The notes beneath the pieces were generated by a model. That model was not told the DNA's origin and searched no databases. It saw only the letters and a list, made by a program, of their open reading frames with translations. This document shows, in pieces, positions 32,708 through 44,700 of a stretch of 64,000 bases of DNA. Source of the stretch: JAHZKN01 sp965250205 (GTDB taxonomy: Bacteria > Pseudomonadota > Alphaproteobacteria > Rhizobiales > Hyphomicrobiaceae); NCBI GenBank assembly GCA_965250205.1, contig CBDFNK010000021.1:1-64000 (forward strand), written 5' to 3'. The position numbers and the translations under genes were made by a program. How positions within the stretch are numbered: the first letter of the stretch is position 1; every line of letters starts with the position of its first letter.

Positions 32708-35700
32708 ATGGCGGAAACAGCAAAAACTATTGATAAACTTGCGATCGAGCTTGAAATCTCGGCGCTGGCTGCAAGCAAGCTTGTAGAAGCGTCTATTCCG
32801 TTAGACGCACATCAACGTGCCACTAAGCTTGCAGCTCTGGATGCGCTAAAAAAGATTAGTGGGGCACTTATTGTAGTTAGTTCAGTTGCGCGTGAGTTCG
32901 ACCGTCGGGATGATCTTGCAGACGAAGGTATTTATGTACACCCAGCTTGGAGTGCGGTTAGAACTCTTGTTACCGCGACGGCTGTTATTGGGGGTACGCT
33001 CCTTGTAGGAGGGATTGCAATACCGGCAGGTGCAGGAGCTACTGTGTTTTTTCTCGCTGGGCTTGGCAGCACTATAACTGCGATTACTGCTGATAGACTT
33101 TCCCAGGATATTTTCAACAGAATGGAATCTGACTGGGGAATTGGGGTGTTGCCTACAGAGGCGATTACAAAAGATCTTGGTGAATTTGTCGAAATATTCG
33201 GTACTGAGTTCGCTGATACACTCACACCTGACTCAGACAAGCCGCACAGGATATACGGTCACGGTGACAATGACACCATCACTGGCTCGTCGAAAGACGA
33301 TATTCTGGATGGCGGTGAGGGCGATGACACGATCAATGGCGGCGGTGGCGCGGACCTAATTTATGGTGCCGCCGGGCAGGACATCATTGACGGAGGTGAT
33401 GGTGACAACATCATTTATGGAGACGATGTTCTAGGTGAAGTCACAGGTAACGATACAATTACAGGCGGCAAACACAAGGACGAGATTTACGGCGGTGGCG
33501 GCGACGACATCATCGATGGCGGAGAGGGCGAGAATACCATCCGCGGTGAAGATGGCGTCGACACACTGCGTGGAGGTAACGACAACGATTTAATATGGGG
33601 TGGTGACAAAGGCGATACAATTTACGGTGAAGGAGGAGCCCTCGATCAACTTTTCGGTGAAGGCGGAAACGACGAAATTTACGGCGACGGTGGCGTTGAC
33701 TTCATAGAAGGCGGCAAAGGCAACGATACGATTTACGGCGGGGCTGAGAATGATCAGATCTTTGGTGGAGATGACAACGACAAACTTTACGGAGATGCAG
33801 GAAACGACGAAATTTACGGAGGTGACGGCAAAGACCAAATTTTTGCAGAAGACTTGTCAGGACCCGACGATGCCGACATGCTATTTGGCGGTAAGGGTGG
33901 AGATGTCTACAGGGTTGGTGTCGGGGATACGATCACTGACGATGGTAAGGGCGACACGGTTTACTTCCAAGGGTTGCTGCTAAAGGGCGGTGAGCCAGAG
34001 CCGCATGACTGCAAAGATCCCGACAGTCGAAACGATGACGATCAGGGTGGGATCAAAGGTGGTGCAGAAGAGATCTACAACGAAAGTGCAGGTATTCTGA
34101 CCGTCACGTATAACGGTGCAATGCTCACCATAAATGGCTGGGCAGAGGATGGTGATTTTGAAATCACACTCGGCGAACCGGAAGATCACGATGAGTGTGA
34201 AGAGCCTGCGGACAGCCACGGTTCGCCGCTTATTCTTGACCTTGATGGCGATGGTGTTGAAAGCACCAATCTCGATTTAGACAGCGTCTACTTTGATATC
34301 GATAGCGACGGCATTCGCGAGCGTACGGCTTGGGCTGGTGCGGATGACGCGCTATTAGCGCGTGACCTCAATGGCGATGGACTGATCACTAGTGCCAATG
34401 AACTGTTTGGCACAGGCGAAACCTATTCTGGTGGTGGTCCGTCATTTAATATTGGCGGAAACATCTTATTGACCGGTCCTTTTGCATTGGAGCAGCGTTA
34501 TGGCAGCGGCTTTGACAAGCTCGGCCTGCTTGATGACAATGCAGATGGTGTTGTGGATGCGAATGATGCAGCGTTTGGCGAGCTTTTGGTGTGGCAGGAT
34601 GTCAATCAGGACGGTGAAAGTGATGAGGGCGAACTTTTAACGTTAGCGGAGGCCGGCATTGAGAGCTTGAGCCTCACAACCACCACTGTTGCAGCGGAAA
34701 TTAATGGCAATTACATCACACAGCGATCCTCGTTCACGACGGACACGGGCGACGTGCGCGATGTGGATGATGTTTGGTTTCAGTTCAATCAGCGCGATAC
34801 TCAGTACGATCGTGAACAAGATCTTGATCCTTCGATTGCGGCCTTGCCGAATCTATCTGGAACAGGGCGGGCTACCGATTTGCGCACAAGTATGTCGCGA
34901 GATCCTGAGCTGACAAGTCTTGTTCAGGAGCTGGCCGATCTACAAGTGCAAGACTTTGCACGCGTGTCGCCTCTGGTGGAGCAGATTATTGCGCGTTGGT
35001 ATGGTGTGTCTGATGACATTGATACCGAGCTCGGCCGCGGCCTGTTTGCCAATGGACAGCACGTCGCTGTCATGGAGGCGCGCAATGATACGCCGTTTGC
35101 CCAGCACAGCGGACCAAATCCACGTCCCTACGCTGGCGGCATCACAGAAGATCAATGGGACGTTTATCACCGTAACGTCGCGGTGCGTTTGTTGGCGCAA
35201 ACAACGGTTGGACAAACGCTGTTTCCAGAAATTTCTCTCGGACTCGGGGTCTTTCTCAATCTTGAGCCAACGGCTCAAAGTACCACTCTTTTAGAACGTC
35301 TGCGGGACAATGCCCCAAGCGGTGATATGGCCGACCAAGTTGCTTATTGGCACGCAGGTTTGCGTGTTCTCGATACCATTTATGGTGGTTTTGGTGACGT
35401 GGATGAAGCCACCTATCGTGCCAATGCCGAAGCCATGATTCAGGCTGAGGGCATTGATCTCGGTTACTTTGATCTCATTCAAGCGCGGATCAGCGGTGAA
35501 GAGGGAGATGGTATCGTCACGCAATCGGCACCAGGACGCTACTATGTTGCTCCAGGCGGGTTCAATCTGGATGGTGACCTTGGTAATGGCAAATATGCTG
35601 GCGTAGTTGTGAGTGGCGGCGGTGATGATGAAATCCAACTCGGCGCCGGAAAACAAATTCTTTATTACGGCGCTGGTGATGGCAACGATACCGTCGCTGT

Positions 35701-38700
35701 TGCACCCTTCCTTTATCAAGGTTGGCAAGCGGAACCGCGTGTTGAAATCCGTTTGGCGGACTTAAATATATCGGACGTGAGTTTTGCACCTGTTGCTGGA
35801 TCATCATCCGATTTGGTTGTTACCATTAATTCAACGGGTGAAACGCTGACGCTTGTGAATGCATTTGTTGGCAATGGCATTGCTACTGGGTCATTCGTAT
35901 TTGCCAATGGCGATATTCTTGATTTCAATGTCGCTATAACACCTGTGCCATTTGACGGTAGTGCAGAGTCACAGATCCTTACTCAAGGTGGTGCTGTCAA
36001 TGATCCGATTGATGGTGGCGCTGGAGATGATTTTCTTATTGGTGGCGCCGGTGTCACCCACTATGCATTTGGCTTAGGGTATGGTCATGATGTTATTTCT
36101 GACAAGGACCCAGATAGCGGAAACGTCGTAAGATTTGGCGCTGGTATTGGCCCTGATGATCTAGATTTCGCAACTGATCCTGCTTCACCCAATGATCTAA
36201 CTGTTAGCATTCGCGGTACCGATGATGTTTTGACCATCCGCAACCAATTTGCAGGCAGCATTCCTGTCATTATATCTTTTGAGTTTGCCGACGGTCATCC
36301 TGCACTCAGCGATAGTGATGTGAGCCCACGGCTTGCGTCTGCTGGAGCTGGAAATGATGTTGTTTTTGGTACAGACGGCGATGATGATTTAGACGGAGGT
36401 GCTGGAGATGATTATCTGCGCGGTGGTGAAGGCAGTGATGTTTATCGCTTTGGTCCAGGTAGTGGTAATGACCGTGTTGATGACCAAGGAAGAGACGATG
36501 GCATTGACCGCATTATAATTGATGCGCCTTATTCCTCTGTCGTTTTTGCGGGCAACGATGATGAGTTTACTGTCACACTAGAAACTGGTGAGACGCTGAC
36601 TGTGTTCAATGATCCAGGCGCAATTGAATTTATTGAGTTCTCTGATCGCACTCTTAGTGCCGACGATATTACTCAGGAAATTGAGCTTTCAACGAACCTC
36701 TTGTCCGGAACTGACGCTTCCGAGACATTGTCGGGGCAAGAATTTGTTAGCGAAACGATTGTCGGTGGGCGTGGTGACGATACGCTATCTGGTGGCTGGG
36801 ATGGGGATCGGTATGTCTTTAATATCGGTGACGGTGCTGATGTCATAGAAGACAATGGAAGGGATCAATTCCTTTGGGAAGAGGGGCAAGGTGGACGTCT
36901 TGTTGAATTGGATGAGCTGGTCATTCATGGATATGCACCATCTGAAGTTTTCATTGAAAGAGTTGCTGGTGCGCCTGCTGATCTGCGATTGGTGCTTGGC
37001 ACAACTGGCGACCAGGTGCTCATAAAGAATACGCTTGATAGTATTGATCCCTTCATTTCGGATGAAGAAACTATAGGCAATTCTTTTGTATCAAGTTCAA
37101 TTACGAGTGATCAGATTGAGCGCATCATTTTTGATGATGGTACGATTTTGACGTCGGAGTTTATCCGCCAGACATTTCTTTCAGCGTCTCAGACATCAGG
37201 TGATGATGTTGTATTGGGCTTTGCCCACGATGATATGATTGAAGGTGGGGCAGGCAACGATGCCCTTCAGGGCCGTGATGGCAGCGATACCTACGTTTTC
37301 CAATTGGGCGATGGCAATGATGTCATCACTGAAGTACTAGGCTCGAATGGTGGAGATGATATCGATACGCTTCGGCTTGTCGGTATCGACGCAGAAGATG
37401 TAATTTTAACGCGCGTTGGTAAAAACGTTGATCTGACATTTGTCGGCAGTCCTACTGATAGTATTCGCCTAACTGATCAGCTGGGTGCATTTGGCCTTTT
37501 TGTCGCTACCGATACGCTCATTATTGAAAATATAGTCTTCGATGATGGGACAGCTTGGTCAGCTGCTAATGTCAGTGACATGATTTTCCAAGGTCATGCG
37601 ACTTCGGGTGATGATACAATAACTGGCACTGATGCAGTGGAACGCCTATTTCTAAGTGATGGCAATGATGTTTTGGTCGGGGAAGAAGGTGGAGACGTCT
37701 ATGTTCGTGCTGGCAGTGTAACAGGCAACGATCGCATCGAAGATGGCGGCTTGACCGCAGGAGATGAAATTCTCCTCAATGGTGTGCTCCCATCCGAAGT
37801 TACGGGATCCCGCGTCGGTGACGATCTTGTTCTATCGCTTCCGAACGGTAGCGTTACAATTACGGACCAATTTGCGAGCGCGGAAACGGATGTCATTGAA
37901 ACTGTCCGTTTTGATGACAGTACGAGTTGGGATGTAGCCGATCTAACAGCGCTTGTTATTCCAGTCAGTGGAACAGAGGCCGTGATCAATGGCACGGTCG
38001 GTGACGAAGTGCTCACAGGCACAAGTTCTGACGAAACATTAAACGGACTAGCGGGCAATGATACGCTCTCCGGTGGGGCTGGAAGTGACCTATACCTATT
38101 CGGGCAAGGCTCCGGCAATGATACCGTGTCAGATGTTGGCTTGGAGCGTCGCTTTGAAATTGATCGTTTGGAGCTGCAGGGACTTAACTCTCAGGATGTA
38201 ACAGTAACGCGGGCTGACAGCGATGACATCACAATTACAGTAGATGCCACAGGTGAAGTTTTAACGCTTGCAGATCAGTTTAATGGATCAGACAAGGCGA
38301 TTGAATTTGTCCAATTCTCTGACGGAGAACTATGGAATGCGGATCAGCTGGCACAGAATGCTTGGTATCGGGGAACGGCCGGCGATGACAATCTAGAAGC
38401 AACGGTTGAATTTGATAACGGGACCTTCTTTGGCGGCACCGGAAACGATGACCTGTTTGGTGGTTTCAGAAGCGGCAACAACACCTACGTCTTCAATGTG
38501 GGTGACGGCCAGGACAGCATCCAGGACAGTGATGGGTCAAACGATGCGATTGTCATTCATGGCGTTGATCGATCAGATTTGTCTTTTACCCGGGATGCTC
38601 AAGGGAATCTGATCATTCGCTACAGTGCAGACGATGAAATTTCTGTTTCCCGTCAACTCAATACCTCTGGGTCATTTGCAAATTATCTGATTGAAGAAAT

Positions 38701-41700
38701 TCGTCTTGATGACGGCACGGTCATCACTCCAGAAGAAATTGAAGTAGAAGCTGTATTTGAAGGAACGGCTAGTGGAGAGACGATCACTGGCTCAGATCGT
38801 GATGATACGATCAAAGGTCTTGCAGGTAATGACACTCTCAATGGCAGTGAGGGTGATGATCTTCTCGAAGGCGGTGAGGGTGCTGATAGTCTTCGTGGTG
38901 AAGAGGGCGAAGACACACTTATTGGTGGAGCAGGCGATGACTCTTTGTCTGGTGGAGTAGGTCATGACGTCTATATTTGGGGATCAGATGATGGCAACGA
39001 TAACATTTCAGACTTTTCGACGGATGGATCTGAAAATACGTTGCAGCTTAACGGCCTTAATACTTCTGATGTTCAAATTAGACGTAACGATACCTCTATT
39101 GAGATCACAAACATAGCAACGGGTGAGATGCTAGAGCTGACAGACCAGCTGGAGGTTTTCGAGGGCTCCAATGGTGAAACTTACTATAGTGGTATTGGTC
39201 AACTTGTTTTTGCAGATGGTTCGTCATTAGAGCGTGTCGATTTTGAAGGCCTTCCAATTCTAGGTACTGATGAAGATGATGACCTTTATGACATTGGTTC
39301 GTTCGACGATGTTTTTGATGGTGGTCTGGGCGACGACTTTATATTCGGATCAGACGGATCAGACACATATATTCATCGGGCCGGTGATGGATTTGATTTT
39401 ATTTCTGATTTTGGACAAGCTGGAGACGTTGATATTCTTCGGCTCGTTGGCATTTCAGAAGCTGATATAAATTTCCTCAGAGATCCAGATTTTACTGAAG
39501 ATCTGGGGATCGAAAGGTTGGATACAGGTGAAATTATTGGAATTGAGTCCCAGTTTGGTGGCATCAATAGTCAGATTGAATTTCTTGAGTTGGACGATGG
39601 CAGCAGAATTGATTTAATAACTATCGCAGAACAACTTGTGTTGGCGGGCACCTCAGATCCAGACTTTATTGAAGGTACGGATACAAATGACATCATAGAC
39701 GGTGGTGCCTCTGATGACACCCTTGATGGGCGAGCAGGATCTGACACATATCTGTATTCGTCTGGCGACGGTAATGATGTGATCATTGATGCTGGTTTGC
39801 TCGGTGAAGTTGATACACTACGTTTGACAGATTTGAATCAGGGGGATGTCGCGTTGAGACGCGGCACAAATACATCGGGTTCACAGTCCGGTGACCCCGG
39901 CGAGACAGATGTTGCTTCCGTTGATGACTTGGTGATTGAAATTGCGTCAACAGGCGAGTCTCTCGTTATTGTTGGTCAGTTTCTGGAATACAGCGCTGGT
40001 GACCCAGAGCCTGTTCCTGGTGGAGGCGAAGAAGGTGGTGAAGGACCTACAGGTCCCAATGGGCCAGCAACAGCTGCCAATGCAGTAAGCGGCTTCAGCG
40101 CGCCAATAGGAATAGAGCAGATCGAATTTGCGGACGGCAGTATCCTGGGTGGACAGGAGATCTCCGACCTTGTTGCTGGTGGCACAGCAACGGTGCTTGG
40201 AAGCGATTCATCTGACGTCCTGGACGGTGGAGCAGGAAATGACACTTTAATTGGTGGCGCGGGTGACGACGTTTATGTCGTTGACCGGGGGTATCTCGAC
40301 GAAATCGCGATTGATTCATCAGGCTTTGATGTTGTGCGTTTTGCAGATGGCATTTCTCCTTACGACGTGGCCTTTTCAAGATCAGGAGAAAACGACAAAG
40401 ATCTCGTTGTTGAAATTGGAGGTATTGAACGCGGGGCTATCACCATCATCGATCAATTCACGGGTGATGGCTTTGGCGTCGAAGCCTTTGAGTTTGTTGA
40501 TGGCACAATATTCACGATAGATCAGGTAAAAGCTGATCTGCTTCGTGCTGCTGGCACAAGCGCAGCAGATGAAATCATCGGTTTTGAGACGGACGATGTG
40601 CTTGTTGGACGCGGTGGAAATGATCGCCTGTTTGGTGGTGATGGCTCTGATCGCCTTGTTGGTGGTGATGGTCGCGATGTCGCTGTATTTTCTGGTCCGT
40701 CATCAAACTATGAAGTTTCACAGGTTGGCGACGTTGTTCTAGTGACATACCTTGTTGGTGACGGTGGCACGGATGTCTTGGAAGGTATTGAAGAATTATT
40801 CTTTGAAGCCCAGCTGCCAGGTCAAACCGATGAAACGGTTGTGCTGACTCCAAATAATAATCCTGTAGCCGCTACAGCGAATTATACGATCACCGAAGAC
40901 AAGGTTCTAACCTTACAGATTGGTGACTTGATCGATCTTGGCTCGGATATTGATGGAGATTCACTCACGTTTGTCTCTGTTGTGGAGGGTGCAGACCTGA
41001 CAGTCGTGCGCAGTGGAAGTGTTCTATCAATTTCTCCTGATGATGACTTCAATGGTCAGACAAGCTTCACGTACACAATAAGTGACGGCGTTTCTGAAGC
41101 ATCAGCGATTATCGACGTAATTGTATTGCCCGCAAATGACGCACCCCAAGGTGTTGGCGATTCACAATCAATCAGCGAGGATGTAGAAACTGTAATTACA
41201 TCTGCTTCGCTGCTGCTAAATGATATTGATGTTGACGGTGATGCGCTCGAAATCCTATCGATCGCGAACGTCTTTGGCGGAACAGCTTTGCTTGATGGCA
41301 ATGGCGATGTCGTATTTACGCCAGATGCAGAGTACAATGGCGCTGCCGGTTTCAGCTACACCTTGGGTGACCCCGATGGTGAAACATCGCAGGCGCAAGT
41401 TGCGCTTGATGTGCTGCCGGTAAACGATGCACCAACAGCAGAAGATGATGGTCCGCTTTCATTCTTCGCGGATGAAATCGTTACGCTACCGTTAGATTAT
41501 TTGCTCATCAATGACGAAGACCTGGAAGGCGATGAGCTGTCAGTCACGAGTGTTGGGCAGGCCACGAATGGCAGTGTTGCTTTTGATGGTGACGGAAACT
41601 TTGTGTTTACGCCAAATTCTGGATTTGTTGGCGAGGCAACGTTCGAGTATACGGTCGCCGATGTTTTTGGTGCTCAGAGCACGGCGACGGTAACCATAGA

Positions 41701-44700
41701 ATTTGAGACAACTGCGAACACAGCACCAGTTGTTGCCAATCAAATTCAAGATCAATCTTCTCCAGAAGACACCGAAGTTGTCTTCACCGTCCCAACGGAT
41801 GCGTTTAGCGATCCAGACGGTGATGCATTGACGCTGTCAGCGACGTTAGCTGATGGATCGGTGCTTCCAAGTTGGCTAGGCTTTGATGCTGCAACGCGTG
41901 AACTCCGTGGTACGCCGCCGCAAGACTTTAATGGGTCTTTGAGTATTGCTGTGATCGCATTTGACGGTGAACTATCAGCAAGCCAAACCTTTGGGCTGGA
42001 TATTTCGCCGGTCAATGATGCACCGGTTGTGAGCGGCCCAACATCTCTAACATTGCAAGAAGATGATCAGGCTACTGCAAGCATTTCTGCGACAGATGTT
42101 GATGGGGATACACTTTCTTATGCCCTAAAGACCGGTGAGGAGCCGAGCCAGGGTCAGGTGACGATCTCGCCAACAGGCGCGTTGACCTACCAGCCAAACG
42201 CAAATGCCAATGGGAGTGACAGTTTCACGATCATCGTTTCTGACGGTAACGGTGGCAACACTGAGCAGGTCGTTAGCGTATCGATTACAGCAGTGAACGA
42301 TTTTCCAGTCGCAGTGGCAGACTCAGTGACGACAGATGAAGATGTTGCTGTTTCACTCAATGTCATTGCAAATGACACGGATGTAGATGGCGATACATTG
42401 GAGTTGCTGTCAGCTTCTGCGCAAAACGGTTCTGTTGCCATCAGCGGTGGCATTGTAACTTATACGCCGAATAGCGATTTTAATGGTTCCGATACGGTGT
42501 CTTATGAGATCAGCGACGGCAATGGCGGCACGGCGACGGGCGAGCTGACGGTGACAGTCAACGCAATCAATGATGCTCCTGTCCTTGTGACGCCACTTGA
42601 TGATCAGTCTTCACCAGAAGATACGGCTGTATCGTTCCAGATTCCTGGTGGCGCCTTTAGTGATATTGATGGCGATGCGCTGACTCTCAGTGCGACACTA
42701 GCAGATGGTTCGGCTCTTCCATCTTGGTTGGTGTTTGACGATGTGGCCCGCACCTTTACAGGCACACCACCATCAGATCTCAACACGACACTTGATGTCA
42801 CTGTAACCACATCAGACGGTAATCTTTCAGCGTCAGATACATTTGCGCTTGAGATCACGCCCGTGAATGATGCGCCTGTGGCGATCATGGATATGGTGAC
42901 CACACAAGAAGATCAGCAGGTTTCCTTTGACGTGCTTGCCAATGACACAGATGTTGATGGTGACACGCTGCAGTTGGTCTCGGCGGTGGCGCAAACCGGA
43001 ACAGTTACTATCAATGCTGGTGTGGTGACCTATACGCCTGCATTAAATTTCAATGGCGCCGACACAGTGTCCTATGAAATTTCTGATGGTAATGGCGGTA
43101 CTGCGACCGGAACGCTGACCGTCAATGTCGAAGCCGTCAATGATACGCCTGTCGTTGGTACCGCTCTCACCAACCAGTCATCGCCTGAAGATACGGAAGT
43201 TGCGTTTGTCATACCATCGGATGCGTTTAGCGATCCAGATGGTGATGCGTTGACGCTGTCAGCGACGTTAGCTGATGGATCGGTGCTTCCAAGTTGGCTA
43301 GGCTTTGATGCTGCAACGCGCGAGTTCCGGGGTACGCCCCCATTGAACTTTGCTGGCTCGCTGGCCGTGATCGTACTGGCCTCTGATGGCCAGCTTTCAG
43401 CAAGCCAGGCCTTTGAGTTGACCATCACCCCGGTTAACGATGCGCCGGTTGTGAACGGCCCGACTGCGCTTACATTGGACGAAGATGGACAGCTGACTGT
43501 GTCTGTCGATGCAACGGATGTCGATGGTGATACACTTTCTTTCGCTATCAAATCTGGCGGTGAACCGAGCCAAGGTCAGGTTACCGTTTCCCCAACCGGG
43601 ATTTTGACCTACCAACCCAATTCAAATGCCAATGGCGCTGATAGCTTTACGGTCGTCGTTTCAGATGGGAACGGTGGGTCAACAGAACAAGTTGTGAGTG
43701 TTGCGATCACGGCGGTGAATGATACGCCTGTTGCTGTTGCTGATTCCGTGACGACGGATGAAGATGTTGCCGTTTCTCTAAACGTCATTGCAAATGATAC
43801 AGATGTCGATGGCGATACAATTGAACTGCTGTCTGCAACAGCAGGCAATGGTGCGGTATCCACGAGTGGTGGTGTGGTTACATACACACCAAATGCGAAC
43901 TTCAACGGATCTGACACAGTTTCTTACGAAATCTCAGATGGTAACGGTGGAACAGCAACAGGCTCGCTTGCAGTGACGGTCAATGCCGTCAATGATGCAC
44001 CTATTCTGACAACACCACTTGCCGATCAGTCGTCACCAGAAGATACTGATGTATCGTTCCAAATTCCCGCAGATGCCTTCAGTGATGTTGACGGGGATGC
44101 TCTGACATACTCAGCCAGCTTATCAGATGGCTCTACATTGCCGGACTGGTTACTCTTTGATGGAACAACGGGCAGCTTTAGCGGACTGCCTCCGGAAAAC
44201 CTTACCACAACGCTCAACGTTGCAGTTTCGGCAACTGATGGCGAGCTATCAGCGTCAGATACATTTGCGCTTGAGATCACGCCCGTCAATGATGCGCCCG
44301 TGGCGCAAGATGACGCCGGGTTCTCGGTAGAGGCGGACACGCAGCTGACGATTAATGCAAGCGATCTTCTGGCCAATGACAGTGATGTTGATGGCGATGC
44401 GTTGACTGTCGTGTCGGTCACGTCGGTTGGTACAGGGACGGCAACATTTGATGCCAATACCAACCAGGTTACATATGCGCCACAAACTGGATTTTCTGGT
44501 GATGATACGTTCATCTACACCGTGACAGACGGAGACGTAACCGCATCTGCTTCTGTGACCGTAACAGTCAATCGGGATGATCCTGATGCGATCGTTGGCA
44601 CTAATGGCTCAGACTTTTTGATCGGTGAGCGCAACGAAGAAAATACAATTGAGGGTCTTGGGGGACATGACCTCATCATTGGTGGGCGTCGCGACGATAC

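Noticed and set aside
33240..33880. CRISPR-like or minisatellite array suggested by regularly spaced short repeats
   Set aside because: The period is 27 bases with degenerate units that translate as RTX nonapeptides. It is coding repeat, not a CRISPR array.
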